Notes: generated from the sequence alone by a model not told the origin. A stretch of DNA of 64,000 nucleotides from Coprinopsis marcescibilis (GCA_004369085.1 ML210185.1:1-64000); one strand, 5' to 3'; shown: positions 1-12,682, counted from the first letter of the stretch. Program-made: numbers and translations.

Positions 1-2071
1 TATTTCAAAACTCACCCAGCCTTTAGCTTCGGCTAATGAACTTCATTCGAAGAATCGGTCGAGACGAAATTTACATCAAATACGTCCATCAACTTGTCAA
101 TGTATGTATTCCTTCATATCTTCATGAAACTCGAAAGTAAACATAGACATGCTTCTAGATGCATCTCCAAGCGAAGAACTACGTGGAAGCAGCACTCACG
201 CTTAAATTACACTCGGATCTCTACGAATGGGATCTTACCTCTTTTGTTCCTCCGATGGAAGAGCTTGGATTACCTCAGCAATCACACTTTCATCGCAAGG
301 AAACCTTGTGCTTACTCATTCTGCATTACCTTGGTACATACATGTCGCATGCTCCCTTGAAACTTACTGACCTGTCCACCTTAGGGAAGGGAAAGGCTTG
401 GGAGAATGCCGTCGATATCTGTAAACAGTTGGCACAACAACATTCCGAGGTTACCTTCAACTAGTAAGTTGTACTTTCTCTACCTGTGACTTTCCTGATT
501 TCTTTGAAGCGCGAGGTTATCGGAAATCCTGAGACACCAGGCAACCCTGCTTGAGCATATCATCACCGAACAACGTTATTATCCTGATTACTACAAGGTT
601 ACTTTCTACGGAAATTTCCCCCAAGGTATCCAGAATCGCCGATTCATAGTGCGTCTCCTCTCTGCTTCTTCTATTACTTCAGAAACTTCATTGTCCATTA
701 GTACCGAGGGTATGACTGGGAAAAATTTGGTGCATTTTGCGAACGAATGCTCAACAAGCACCCTGGAGCACAACTCTACAGAGGCACGGGAGATGTGCCC
801 GCAGATATTCGCTTCGGCAGCGACAAGTTCATTCAATGTGCCGCTGTTACCCCAGAGCCCAACCGTACCCTCCCGATATTTACCAACCCTGACGTTCCTC
901 TGGCAGTCAGAACGTACTATGAGCATTGGTAAGAATTAAAAAGTGCATTCTTGGTGAACCATGCTCATTGGATATTAGCGGCATCCATCAATTCAGTTCT
1001 ACTCGCCAAATTCGGAAGCTGGACAAGGACGGTGTCGAGGAAATGTGGATTGAGAAAACGACGTTTTCCACCGAAGAAGCGTTCCCAACCGTCCTTCGTA
1101 GATCAGAAATCCTCGAGCACGACATTCAAGAAATATCTCCTCTCGAGCACGCTCAGCACGAGGTCGAAGCTAAAACCATGGAGCTCCAGACCCTGCATGC
1201 GAAGTACTCAACCCTGGCCAAGACGGCCCAGAATGTGTCGACTACTGCGCTCGCGATGGTGTTGAACAGCGCCGTCGACTCTCCGCAGAACACTGGGGTT
1301 CCCTATTACCGTCAGATCTTCTTCCACCCAGAGTATATTTTACGACATCCGGAAAGAGCAGACGGTGTGGAGAGTCTCCGGGCAGCCATCGACCAGCAGG
1401 TAATATAGGTTATCCTTTACCTCGACCTGGACAGCGTTTTGATGACCCTAATCTAGGTCCGGGTGATAGATAGTTGTCTCAAACTAAACGGCCACCTCTG
1501 CTCCCCAGAGATGGTCCCCTTTCACGAAACACTCATCAAATTCTTCAAGAAAAACTTCCGGGAAGAGATACGAAGGCTGGCGGTGGACGACGACGGCCTC
1601 GCCCCTTCCAGGACTCCGGATGCCCAGTACTCAACATACGAAGGTTCGCTGGCACGCAGCCAATCGTCATCTGGAACCGCCAAAGGACCATACATCATTC
1701 CTCCTTTGAATTTGGGCCGCCCAGTGATGACGCCGCCGCCTGGCTCTCCGGCAAGTACTACCCAGCCTTCGTTCGGACCTGGACAGCCAAACAATCAAAC
1801 GCCACTGCAGCGCCATCTCGCCCATCTCACAAAGCATGGTATCAACGCCGTGTCATCGGCCCCCGGGGACGCAGCAGGCAGCGACTCCCTTTCTGCAGAG
1901 TCACCTCGCAACTCGGTAGTCAATCTCGGACACAGCGTTCACCAATCACAACCAGCGCAAGCCTCTGCTGCGTCTGTCGTCAGTTCCGGAGGATCCTTTG
2001 GGTCTTTGCGCGGTCGTTTCTCTCGGTTTGGCAGTTTGAACTTTGGCAGAAGAAACCAAAATGGTTCGTAA
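1..2071 (+). CDS. DOCK-family guanine nucleotide exchange factor, C-terminal part (DHR-2 domain), 5' truncated by window edge
   Basis: The gene enters from the left edge, so only the C-terminal catalytic region is visible. DOCK proteins activate Rac/Cdc42-type GTPases at the membrane to drive polarised growth and actin remodelling. Joined exons read NFIRRIGRDEIYIKYVHQL, then MHLQAKNYVEAALTLKLHSD, YYPDYYKVTFYGNFP, NRRFIYRGYDWEKFGAFCER and SPEMVPFHETLIKFFKKNF, which match the DHR-2 lobes of DOCK proteins. Introns seen directly are 102-158 (GTATGT..TAG) and 334-384, with further short ones downstream. The last exon (from about 1457) ends the DHR-2 domain and then carries a Ser/Pro/Gly-rich disordered tail of about 160 residues finishing with SRFGSLNFGRRNQNGS. 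The stop is TAA at 2069-2071. The next gene is convergent. The family is secure. Which GTPase it acts on cannot be told because the N-terminal SH3 and DHR-1 regions lie outside the window. Confidence 0.9.
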
Positions 2072-2402
2072 AGAAAAGAATGAATCTTGTATGCACATTT
2101 GACCATTATCTTTGCTTTGATATTTCTGGACGACAATTCCAACCATTATCCCGAGTTGTTAGCGTACTGAGTCAACTCCCACTTGTTACCCTACATAGAA
2201 GCGCGTTGATAATCGATTATAAAGAGCGCATGCATGAGCTGCACAATGATGATACAAACATGAGAAAGACGATAGAGATACAAATGATACAACGGCGCGA
2301 CCCAAACCCAACATGCTACACAAGCGCAAAGCAAAGGAATAACTTCTAGATCCAAAAAAAAAGAAAAGAAAACCCCCTATAACGAGACGGAAATTTGATG
2401 AT
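2072..2402. other. Convergent 3' spacer between DOCK gene and MedA-like gene
   Basis: No gene was seen here. The stretch separates two convergent stop codons and presumably holds both 3' untranslated regions. It contains an A-rich run at about 2353-2374. Open frames across it are extensions of neighbouring antisense or shifted frames with no recognisable motifs. Confidence 0.6.
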
Positions 2403-4112
2403 CTACACAGCCCCAGCATAGGCCTGTTCGTTCAGGTTAAGGCTGTCATCGCCTTGAACAGGAAAGTTTAAGCTATCGTAGAGATTGTTGAAATCCAAGG
2501 TCGGGTTATCCGTGAATCCATGGGCGGGTATGGGTTCGAGGCCGTCATACGCGGCCAGCAGCCCAAGATTGTCGAGCTGTGACATATCGACAGGGCCCTT
2601 CAACCCACCACTCCAAGTATCCTTGAAACTTTCGGCAACTCCGCGGGAAAATGGAGGAAAGACCGACGAGGAGGAAGATGAACTGGTTGTCGTCACGCTG
2701 TCGACCGGAGAAACAAACACGTCGGACGGATTGTTGGTGAGGACCTGGTATTCATTGGTCGTAGGTTCAAACTTGACAAAGTCTGGAATCTGCTCCGGAT
2801 AGGCCAATTGCATGTTGGACAGCTCAGGACTGTCGATAGGGGATGGTGATTCTGATCCAATTTCTACTCGTGGTGTGTAGATCGACTGGTAATGGACATG
2901 AGTCATGGACCGAGAATGAATCCAAAACAGGGGAACGTACATATTTGGAGAGGATTTTCTCCAACGCCTGACCAAGCAGGTTCCAGTCAAAGACTTTGAG
3001 GTCCTTTTCAATGTTGCGAGGCTTGGGGTCAGGAAACTCCATGATACGCTGGAAAAAATCGCCAAACCCGGTTTTGTGTTTGGATACTGTGGTGGGTCGA
3101 AGACCTTCAAGGTTGCGCCGAATACGATTCTTCTCCTCAACGGGAAACTCCCCATTTGTAAGTCGCTCCAAAAGGTAGATGACATCAACGGAAGTGACGA
3201 AACATGAGTCGACCTCTTCGCGATAGATGCAAGAGATGACAGCATCGGACTCGTTGTAATCTTCTTGTCGGATCGGTTCGCAGGATACGATCAGCCTCCT
3301 GCCGTCCTGGACTTTGGAAAAGCGGACGAGACGCCTGCCCGAACTGAGTTCTCCTTGATTCCACCCAGTGCAAATCCCGTCAAGCGGGGTGACGAGTTCG
3401 AGGACTGGGGTTTGAGCGACTAGTTTTTCGCCCGGAGGAGGTGGTGCATGTTTGGCGCGCACGATGGACTGCGACTTGAGCCGACGGTGGATTCGGACTT
3501 TGGAGCCGCCGTTAGCGAGCGTAGATGTAGACGATGGTAGTTGACTGGTAGTCGCACCCCGCCTGCGCATGGTCGGCTGAGACAGATCCCCGCCTGAGGG
3601 AATATGCAAGCGCGGTAGTGCTGAGAGGCTAGAGCGTGTGTTGTGCGACGGGTTGGAATCCGGTACATTGACTGTTGAACGGTAGAGTTTTAAAAAAGAC
3701 CGAAATAACGCGCGAGAGGTGACGCACCTGCAGACCAATACGAAAATTCGCCAAAAGCGACGGAATCCAAAATGGCGTTGTCGTTATTGAGTGCCTGGAC
3801 GGAGATCAACACCTTAGAGGAAGAATGCTGGCTCTGTTCAAAGGGTGGGGCGATGGCGTCCAGCTGCCACTTTCCGTACGTCGTTCCCGGAAGTTCTCTG
3901 ACTTTGGTTGCAACCGCCTTCTGGCCAACGACCAGACGGACGTACATGGACTCGGCGAGGTCTGGATGAAAATGAATCCTTACGGTGATTGGGACGCCGC
4001 GCTCTCCCTCTGTAGGAGTGTAACCGAGAACATGAATGATGCCTGTGGGTGAAACGACGATGTTTGAGGGGACTGCATCAGGAATAACGGGGGAAGGATG
4101 AGTCGAAGCCAT
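2403..4112 (-). CDS. medA: MedA/Medusa-like developmental regulator (DUF7082 family)
   Basis: The protein resembles the fungal Medusa family, nuclear regulators of asexual development and morphogenesis in ascomycetes; its role in basidiomycetes is inferred. The start is ATG at 4112 (MASTHPSPVIPDAV). The first exon encodes a beta-rich, TIG-like segment (TPTEGERGVPITVRIHFHPD, then FGEFSYWSAG) and ends near 3730. A roughly 60-base intron (GTGCGT..ACAG) follows. A Ser/Arg-rich linker leads into the conserved core, with SCIYREEVDSCFVTSVDVIY, GEFPVEEKNRIRRNLEGLRP and FPDPKPRNIEKDLKVFDW. The NPKPRNIEKDxKVF-like block is the best family marker I recognise. After a further intron near 2820-2940 the last exon is acidic and Ser-rich and ends LNLNEQAYAGAV with TAG at 2403-2405. 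The family call rests on remembered motifs, not a search; a general DUF7082 label is safer than the gene symbol. Confidence 0.75.
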
Positions 4113-4299
4113 GGTGAACAACGAGAGAAAGACAAGAGAGAGAAAGTCGAGCAGAGGGAAGAAAGGAGAGGAATAATAAATATAAATATTGAACAGGAAA
4201 GGAGAGGATTTCAAGGTTCAAACGCCTATAACCCCTCCATAGACATTCCCTTTTCTGGTTATGCGCGCCTCCACCGATGATGTTGTCTCGATCGTGTCT

Positions 4300-5342
4300 T
4301 TATTTAGACTCATCCTGGCATGTCACGTGCCGCGCCTCCCGAACGCCGGCTTTGAACAGCCGAACTACGGGTGGAACATGGCCTTCCGCCGAAAGCATGT
4401 ACTTGCAGGTCGTGCAAGCCTGGATAAATAGGTCCTCGTAAGAGCATAGCAGATCCTGTCAAATGTTTAGACTAGGTTTACTAGGGGTATTCAATTCACC
4501 TACAACCATCGCAGCCAGAGTCACTTCCTCCTCAGAACGTATCTTTTTGGCAATTTCTTGTGATAGCAGTCGAAAGACGGCAAAATCGGACTGCTTGTGT
4601 GGTGGCTTCTGCAGACCGTCCATTCTTAAGACAACAAGGACGTGAACAATAGGACAAAGAACGCACCGATTCTCTTGGTCCAAACGCCGTCAGCATTTGA
4701 ACAATGGCTACACTGTCCGCGCCAGTGTAGCCCAGCTTAATGTACGCGGTAAGCACGTCAGGAATGGTGAAGCGCATTGTCTGTGGCCGTTGTTCTCGTC
4801 CTTTTCCCTTGGTTCTCTCCCATATATGCAGTCGACAGGGTTTCTTGGCTTCCTTCTGTGCCTGGTTGAATTCACGAGTGTACACTGTGAGGCCATCTAG
4901 TGTTACTCGAGGCAGGGATTCGCTGCTAGCAAAGAAGGATGTCCGCTGCTTTTCTCCAGGCACATATGGTTTGGGTGACTCGGGAGACGGAGGACGCCTG
5001 AAACGGGTAATGGTCGGTCACAACACGCAGGGCCATGGCCAAATGGAAGAAATACCTCCGTTTCCTATGCTCTCTTCGAAAGTTGGAATTGAGATTGGAA
5101 CTGTCTGCTGATATTCTCTCATCTGCATCGAGAAGGGCAGATTGAATTGGTTCTGAACGAACTAGACCGGCAAAGTCCCTGAGCTGCTGGAAATCTGAGC
5201 CCACTGTCCGGGTTGGGGCAAGTCCTGGGTCCGGTTTCCTCTTCAGAATGGATGATGGTATGACGCGTACGGCTTGAATATGAGAGTACAGATCTGAGAG
5301 GGAAGCAATCCTTGCTTGAAGCATTTCAATGGAGTCGGACAT
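4300..5342 (-). CDS. med27: Mediator complex subunit 27
   Basis: Med27 is a tail-associated subunit of Mediator, the coactivator bridging transcription factors and RNA polymerase II. The start is ATG at 5342 (MSDSIEMLQARIASLSDLYS); an in-frame codon at 5387 is an alternative but does not look like a conserved N-terminus. The middle exons give LTRVTLDGLTVYTREF-type sequence and PDVLTAYIKLGYTGADSVAI. The last intron has donor GTAGGT (not the nearby GTGAAT, which shifts frame) and acceptor TTGACAG. This restores a C-terminal exon reading DLLCSYEDLFIQACTTCKYM, then LSAEGHVPPVVRLFKAG, ending CQDESK with TAA at 4300-4302. The SY..LF..xC..C....PP..R pattern is the Med27 C-terminal signature. Its total length is in the range of short fungal Med27 proteins. 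The C-terminal exon is short and easy to miss because it sits outside any long open frame. Confidence 0.85.
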
Positions 5343-5403
5343 ATTTTTTTTCGTTACAAAAGGTTGTGGAAGAAGAACAGAAGGCAAAAGTCACACGGTT
5401 TGA

Positions 5404-5951
5404 TCAATCTGACGAAACCCCTGCTCCGACAAGGACAACCCAGTCTGAACTTGGTAGACTCCCTGCCAGGAAAAATAATACTTGAGACTCTTGGGGAACA
5501 GAAATTCGAAAACAGTATCTATCCTCAAGACGCTCCATTTCTTCACCCCATTTGTCCAGGGCGGTGTTTGGACCAGTGACATGAAGGGTAGGAGGAAGGC
5601 CATGCTGTGTCAAAGAGATACGATGGATCTATTGTCAAGTCTAATTACGAATGTACAGTAAAGGAGAGAAAGCACTCGGACCTCGGTGTCTGTGTCTAGA
5701 CCCATTGCAGCCAGTATGTTTTCTGGGCGCTGGAAATCGCCTGGTCCAAGCCAAACTACCTGGTCGTCGCCGAGGTCATCTGCCTCACTGCCTTGACCTG
5801 CGAGAATGCTTGCACAAGAGTAGTCGGCAGCCGCTTGCTGGGCCAAGGAGGCGACATTGCGCAAGTACGGTAAGATCTCCTTGTCTGGGACGGCTTCGGA
5901 TGTCAGAACAAGAGCGTCGAGACGGTGGAGACGATGCAGGAGCGCCTGCAT
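5404..5951 (-). CDS. Hypothetical protein, two exons, about 165 residues
   Basis: I do not recognise this protein. The start is ATG at 5951 (MQALLHRLHRLDALVL) and the first exon is helical and acidic (VPDKEILPYLRNVASLAQQA, GDDQVVWLGPGDFQRPENIL). A 54-base intron with donor GTCCGAGT and acceptor AATAG joins GLDTDTE to IHRISLTQHG in frame. The second exon ends in a hydrophobic beta-like segment (QVLFFLAGSLPSSDWVVLVG) with TGA at 5404-5406. No signal peptide or transmembrane helix is clear. It lies just upstream of med27 on the same strand with only about 60 bases between, and is divergent from the LETM1-like gene. The clean splice join and protein-like composition support a real gene. Its function is unknown. 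Confidence 0.6.
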
Positions 5952-6100
5952 GGTGGACAAGAGGCAAGCCAGGTACACGTGACGTATTTGCGCTTTGAGT
6001 CGACGCGGTTCTTATTTTTCGCTGTCACACAGAACAAGACCAGAAATGTATTGATTTCCACTTATTTCTCTTCATCTTCTCACTATTGTCTTTCCAGCGA
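5952..6100. promoter_or_regulatory. Divergent promoter region between hypothetical gene and LETM1-like gene
   Basis: The 149 bases between the two start codons (5951 on minus, 6101 on plus) must hold both promoters and 5' leaders. The plus-strand half is pyrimidine-rich just before the LETM1-like ATG (TTCTCTTCATCTTCTCAC), which is common upstream of fungal transcription starts. No specific operator was identified. Confidence 0.45.
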
Positions 6101-7465
6101 ATGCTTCGTTCAATAGTCTGCAAAGATGTCAGATTGTAATGTCCCTTGCTTTTCTATTGCTTGTCAGGTTTGAATAACAAATTTGTAGGACGCAGCGACA
6201 TGTGCGCTACTCACCGTCGTTCTCTGGTCTTCGCTACTACTCGTCTGTCCGTCCAGAGTCCAGCACAGTCCGAAAGCCTCATTCCCCTCCATTGTCCTCG
6301 TCTGCTCGCAAATCAAAGCTCGACCTTCGACCAGCCCCACTCAAACTCAAACCGTCTCTTAACGGCTCGGCGGCTCTACCAAATGCTCCTCTGAAGTCGA
6401 ATCCCTCTTCAAAGCAGCCCGAGACAATATCTCTTCTAGACGTAAAGGAGGTAGCCCAGAAGGACATCTCCGACGCCCAGCGACATGGCATCCTCGTTCC
6501 ACCACCTCCAGACGCCAACTGGTTCAAACAGACCCTTCACAAAGCCATTCAATTAGCCGTATGTCTTCCACCCGCCTCTTCTCTTATATTTAATCCACAA
6601 CTACATGACCACAGAAATTCTACTTTCGTGGTGTCAAACTCATATTCATTCGCAGAAGAGAAATTGCGGCTATCCTCGACCGCGTCAAATCTGGAGGTGC
6701 ACCACTTACCAGGGCAGAGTTTCGCCTCATCACAACTCAAAAGGACGACGTGAACAAGTGCGTACACGCTGGCAGTTCCATAGCTACCAGTGCGCTAACA
6801 TGACGGCATAGAGTCATTCCATTCATTATCATCGCACTCCTTCTTGAGGAAGTCATTCCCCTCATCGCGATCTACGCGCCCTTCATGCTCCCGTCAACAT
6901 GTGTTCTTCCCTCCCAACGTGAACGTATAGAAACGAAGCGCAACGAAAAGGCGCTCGCCTCTGTGACCACATCCGCGGCAATCTATTCAGCTCTCAAGGG
7001 TCACATCGAGAACAGCCAAATCCCTTTGAATGCTCTCAAATCTATCAACGGCTCACCCACAGCCTTGTGCAGGTACGCTTGCCGATTGTATTGCTCTTAC
7101 CTGGCCATCGAGAACGCTTACATCATTCCTAGTGCCTTAGGCCTCTCTACCCTCGGCATTGACGCGCTGCGCATACGGAGAATTCGGCAACGACTTGCCT
7201 TCCTTGCAGAGGACGACCAACTTCTTTTGCAAGACAATCTGAGCTTGTCCTCCCAGGAAGTAAAGGAGGCGCTCTCAGAGCGTGGCTTGTTGTAAGTGTT
7301 TCTAAGATTAATTGACTTCACACTAAAACCCGTTTCCCCAGCCTCAATGCAAACGCCACGCTTTCAGAGAGCCGTAATCTTCTCGCCTGGTGGCTCAATT
7401 CTGTCAAGTCGACATCCGACGACGCCCTCGCCACACGCCTATTCCTCATCGTTTCTAGACAATAG
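6101..7465 (+). CDS. LETM1-like ribosome-binding-domain protein of the mitochondrial inner membrane
   Basis: LETM1/Mdm38-family proteins act in mitochondrial K+/H+ homeostasis and bind mitochondrial ribosomes. I place the start at ATG 6101: a short first exon joined by an intron 6136-6188 (GTAATG..TAG) gives MLRSIVCKDVRLTQRHVRYS, a convincing arginine-rich mitochondrial presequence. Later exons give KFYFRGVKLIFIRRREIAAI, VIPFIIIALLLEEVIPLIAI (the single membrane segment), PFMLPSTCVLP, and a helical RBD-type region (GLSTLGIDALRIRRIRQRLA). The last exon reads SRNLLAWWLNSV and ends with TAG at 7463-7465. The membrane segment followed by MLPSTF-like sequence is the LETM1 hallmark. It is shorter (about 330 residues) than full LETM1 and shows no EF-hand, as in LETM1-domain-containing paralogues. 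It is convergent with ski3. Confidence 0.85.
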
Positions 7466-7605
7466 ACGCCCCTGCTCACACCCACGCGCTTTCCACCTAC
7501 TTTATTTATAGTTGGGCCTCGTACACACACACACATCTCTTTAATGCTTCTGTCCTAGATCCTGTATATATTCTTCACAAACCTTGTACAATTCTTTGGT
7601 AATAA

Positions 7606-10600
7606 TTAGGATTGCCTTGACTGGCGGACATGAGCTAGAACCTTCCACCCCACTGTTTTGCCTGGCCTTAGCATCAATGCCCGTTGTGCACAGCTGAGAG
7701 CAGCATCTGCCCCCTCCGGTCCCGGCAACCTTGATTGTGCCAATGCCTCCAACGCCAGTGCATCCGCCCTCGATTCCAATCCGCCACCAGATGTCTCGAT
7801 TAGCCCAGGCACGGATTGTGGCTTTTCCATCTTCAGCAACAGCGACGCAAGAGCTTGACGCCGCTGTACATCAGATGGTCGGCAGAATAAACTCTTTTCA
7901 GCAAGCTGCAACGCAGTTTGCATCTCATTCTGCAAGTCATTCAGCCTACTTCTGTGCAAGGAAGGGAACCCCAGACTTACGCGGGTGAGATGGTACTGGA
8001 TCAGCAATTTGTCCACATTCCTATCTGCATCCAGTTGCAGCCGTTGATCAAGAGGCAAGGCAACGATCTCCGATACAGCAGCATCCACCAACCCTTCATC
8101 CCCACTCAAGATACCCATCGCCACCAATGTCTTGATAGCAGTCAAATTCGTCGGCTCTTCGGATATGCTGTTCGAAAAGTCAACAACACTGCAAACCCAT
8201 TGTTAAATGACAAAGTACCACTTCAACAGTTCTGTCTGTGCAGCTTCTCTAAAGTCGGGTTCGATCAGCGACCATAGCATCTGCGCTAACGCGATCGTCG
8301 TCTGGCCTTTTATTTTCCCATCCACAGTAGTAGCAGCAGCAGCGTGAGCAGGAGTCGCACTCTCGCCCTCTCCCTCGCTCTCAGGTTCGACAGGCCCACA
8401 TGCAATCCTCTGTGCTTCCTGGAACGTTGCCAAGGCACTTTCATAATCATCCAAAGCAATCTGGCCCATCCCAATCCCAAGCCGTGCTTGTATCTCCAAC
8501 ACGCCCTTCGCCGCATCGTCCTCCGAAACCAACGCGAGCACGCTCTCAAACGATGGCAGCGAAGCCTCAGGCTCCCCATGTGCCAAATTTAACCTCCCTA
8601 GCGTCGCATTCGCAATCATAAACTGTCGTTCCACGAGTGAATCTTCTGTATCTTCGTACACCCGCTCCAGAATCTCGATCGCCCGCTGCACAAGCCCACG
8701 CCCAAAGCCGATGTGTCCCAGCCGCTCACATACCAGAGCATATAGATGCAATCCGGCGGCATCGTGCGGCTTCCTAGAGCAGTACCTAGACAAGAGGTAG
8801 TACGCTGGAAGCAACGCGTCGATAACCTCTCCTGGTGCCTTCGAGCCAGAGCCATGCGTCTTGAACAACCTGGTGCTAGTCTCGTAGTCCGCTTCCGGCT
8901 ATAGAGGATCAATCACTTCGTTTACTACCCCAGTCGAAGAGTCAGACTCACCACCACCTGATCCAAACTCGTAGCATGCAAAAACAATGCATCAGAATGG
9001 GTCTGGTCCCCTTTTTCAGCAGCAATAAGACCTTGCCCAATCCAAGCTGCTGTACAATCAGGGTCAAGCACCTGAGCTCGTTGGAAAGCTTCGGCAGCTA
9101 GTGGCACATCCAAATGATGCAAGTACAAAAATCCCAGCGTCGCCCACGTACTCGAATTTTTCCCGTCGATCTCCAACGCCTTCACCAAGCAATGCTGAGC
9201 AGCACGGGGATTGGAGGAAAAATACGCCTGGCCCAATGTAATCCAGTACCGGTCGTTTCCTGGATCGTGTTGTACGGCCTTGGACACATACTTGATCGCC
9301 AGCGCTGTCGTTTCCGGTTTGGGATCACGAATCGTCCGTAGTTGCAAGGTCACTCCAAGGTCGTACCAGGCACTCTGATCTGGCTTGTTGGTTGATGTAA
9401 TTCCAATCCGATACTCTGCGGATCGAAGAGCCATCCGCAGAACAGCAGAACCTTCAACCGGAAGATCCTCTGCTGAAGGTTGGTTCAACGCTTTGATGTC
9501 GTCACTGGGTGGTGGGAGTAAGCTTTCAATGTCTTCCATCAACCGTCGAATCCTGTCTGGATGGTTAAACAAGGATAGTTGGGAAAGGTTAAGGGTGGCA
9601 TCGGTGATGATTTTCCACGCAACACCTCGGAACCCAGGATGCGATTCAATGATCTTCAAGGCGAAACGGCCTGTAGTTTCAAAGGAAGTTTCTGCTCTTG
9701 ATCTGAATCCCGTGTTGAGTTCTGTGATGCCAAGCTGAAGGTACGACTGTGCAAGCGAAATAAGCAGTCCGAGTTCTGTCGGATGTTGCTCGAGCAACTC
9801 TTCGTAAGTCGAAATGGCTTCGCTATAAAGGCCTATTCCCTGCTTGGCAGATGCGATGAAATATCGAGGAAGCCAATCACCCTCCAAAAGGCTCTGTGCA
9901 TGTTCAAGGGCTTTGATTGCAGCGGCATATCGGCCAGCTTTGCCATAAGCCTCGCCAATTCGTAGCCACATGTTTCCGTCCCCCGGCTCGGCCCTCAGAG
10001 CCACATGTAGCGCATGTATCGCTTCTGGAAAATTGCTCCTTCGCTAACATGACATCAAAAACAGGGTGAATCCGAGCAGAAGTAGGGTACGAACCAGCTC
10101 CACAACTCCAAGGGCCTTCCAGGCCCATACATTTGTCGGGACGTCTCCATCTTTGGAAGAACCTATTCCAGGTTCGAGTTTACCTCCCTCGCCCTCGATT
10201 GTTCGTCTAGCAATTACCTCCACTAAGTCCCATTCCTGCTCATTGGCAAAGCCATGTGCCAAACGTCGTGCAGCGACCGTTTCGCGAGGATCCAGTTCGA
10301 AAGCTTTCTGGAAGCACTTCGAAGCTCGAACGGGATCTGGTGGTGATACATATTCAGCATAGTAGATGCCCAATGAAGTGAAGGCAGCCGCATATCCGGG
10401 GTCCCTCTTCAACGCCGCGATATAGTTTGTATAAGCGCTTTCACGATCCCGACCTGTACATAATGAGCCAGTTTGAGAGTTGTGGTGTGTAAGGTGACCA
10501 TACCATCTAGAGCCCAGTACGACTCTCCTATTCTCCATAAGCATCTAGCGATGTCCATATCATTGAGGTGGTCTTGCTCTTCCATTTGTTTCAACACTTC

Positions 10601-12682
10601 CTGTAGCTGGGAGATGGCGAATCTTCGATCATTAGACAAACTCTCACACCACGCACTCTCCTCTTGTGCTTGAAGTGCATTCGAAACATCCGCATCAATG
10701 GCCAAGACTTGGTCAAAACAGGCCTTCGCCGAAACCCAGTCTTTTCGGGCTTGTAGAACGAGACCTTTCGCCATCAAGGTCTTCACATTCCCTGGCAAAA
10801 TCTTCAGCACTTGATCCACAAGGCGCATTGCCTCTTCGTGATGCTTTGGGGGGAACAAATGCACAAGGGCGGTGAGCAGTACGATCTGAAATCCAAGGCG
10901 CGTTCTTTAGAATAATTCAGCAACCATCATATTAGATGGATTGAATCATCATACTTCTGTAGGGGCTTTCCAAACGACGCTTCCACCTGCTGTACCTTCC
11001 GTAGGCCTTGCCTAGCAATTGTAGACGCATTTTCGTAGTCTTCAATAAAGAGATACGCGTCGCACTGAATTCGATTGGCGAGGATAGTATCGGAAGGAGT
11101 TATCGGGCAATTCTAAATGTCATGTTAGGTCCTCTCCGGCAATTCAGCGAAAGTTTAACTTCTCACTAGCAACGCGTCCAAGCCCTCTTCCACGGTGTCA
11201 GGTTTCTCCTTGCTTTCAACGTCGTCACGCAACCAGTGAATGTTTCGGAAAAGTAGATAGGCCCGGAGCACCTCCGAAAGATTGTTTTTTGGGAATATCT
11301 CGAGATACGAGAACAGATTGGCTGTGTCGATTTCGTCTTGTACCCCACACATGTCTCAGTATCCTTTTCCAAAAAACAATCGAGTAGCTGGTCTCACCTA
11401 CATCAACATAATCCTGCCACTCCAGGCACATCTCCCAGGCCAATTCATCAGGACGCTTAAGCAAAACACCCCCTTGTACCAAATCTTCCAGCTCTTGGAG
11501 CAGCCGCGTCTTTTGATCATGGTTCGCCTGAGGAATTGAAAGTAAGTGTCGCCTCGTAAGCCGTAAGAGCTTGGCTTCCGTCGACAAACGGAGGTCGTCT
11601 GTCGCGTTCGGATGGTTCAGGACTTCATTGTATAGCCCCGGAAGCTAAGAAAAAGTTAGCCTTTCCACAATATTTGTGGGATCTAAAAACCTTCGAAGCG
11701 TCGCAGATCTCAAAGTCAATATCCCGTTTCAACACATCTGGTTTCGGCGCTCCTAGTCTTGTCCGCCTGGTATTAAAGTCCCTCATAGACTTGGCTTCTT
11801 CCTCCTTTTCAATGATCGCCACAATATCTTCCAGCGGCACCAGGGTATTGTTGATCAGCGACTGTGCTTCAGAGATGGTTGTAGATGTGGGGTTCGTGGG
11901 ATTGGGTTCGGGGAGGGTTGAAAGCAATGCATGGAATCGAGATCCGGGGAGGAAAAGTAGTAGCACATCCACCAGCTATGCGTAGTGTTTCACGTTAGCA
12001 GGGTGATGTCGTCTAGTTAAACCAAGGTCGCACGTACTTCAAGTTTCGTCCCTTGTGTCCTCCGGATCTGTAGCAATCTCTGCAGCGTTTCCGCCAACTT
12101 AACAACATCGTTCCTAGCACAAAGGCAATCAAGTCAGCAACTTTCACTGACAGCATCAAATCCAATTATTCTTCCACACCCTTTGAGATATGCATCTGCC
12201 AACTCCAACAGACATGGTACCAATCGATCCCAGGCGCTAGTGCGTTCATAGAATTTCACGAGACCCTAATCTCCGGTTATACCAGGTCCACACCAGCAAG
12301 CTTCAACAGATGCAACAAATTCTCTTACGCACTTGTCGCGCCAACAGCTGGTCGGGTTCCAAACTCATCGCTGTTTGATAAGCCTAGGGACCCCACGGTC
12401 AAGATCTGCTTCATACAAGCAACGATAATCACTGTTACACACCTTTTCGCTCCTATCATTTTCCCCAAGTTCGAGAAGCGCTACAGCCAGAAAAACATGT
12501 CTACAATGCAGAAAGTCTCTCGTCAATTCAGCCATAGATAAATTGATAGACAAAAGGCGGCGTTACGCAGTATAATTGGATGGCTCAAAGTCAAGCACCC
12601 GCTCTACCGCATCCCTCGCACCTGCGAAGTCCTTCTTGTTGAGTTTATCTCGAGCCTGCTTCAAAAGTGCCTTCGTAGACAT
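7606..12682 (-). CDS. ski3: Superkiller protein 3 (Ski3/TTC37), TPR scaffold of the Ski complex
   Basis: Ski3 is the tetratricopeptide-repeat scaffold that joins the Ski2 helicase and Ski8 and feeds cytoplasmic mRNA to the exosome for 3'-5' decay. The start is ATG at 12682 (MSTKALLKQARDKLNKKDFA), the conserved Ski3 N-terminus with its first TPR (GARDAVERVLDFEPSNY). About a dozen or more short introns follow. Typical TPR units are FLAVALLELGENDRSEKV, YAAAFTSLGIYYAEYVSPPD, CFQKAFELDPRETVAARRLA, WLRIGEAYGKAGRYAAAIKA, YWITLGQAYFSSNPRAAQHC and AWIGQGLIAAEKGDQTHSDA. The C-terminal part (7606-8868) is more divergent and helical and ends LAHVRQSRQS. Estimated length is roughly 1,400 residues, right for the family. 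The whole 5-kb region is one gene because frames join through plausible introns and no start-like N-terminus appears inside. Confidence 0.9.

Noticed and set aside
1474..2349. 291-codon plus-strand frame over the DOCK 3' end
   Set aside because: It is a frame-shifted shadow. The DHR-2 frame continues through 2071 with family motifs.
4098..4280. Small plus-strand frame in the MedA-like promoter
   Set aside because: The Glu/Arg-rich sequence comes from a GAGAG-rich leader, with no conserved protein.
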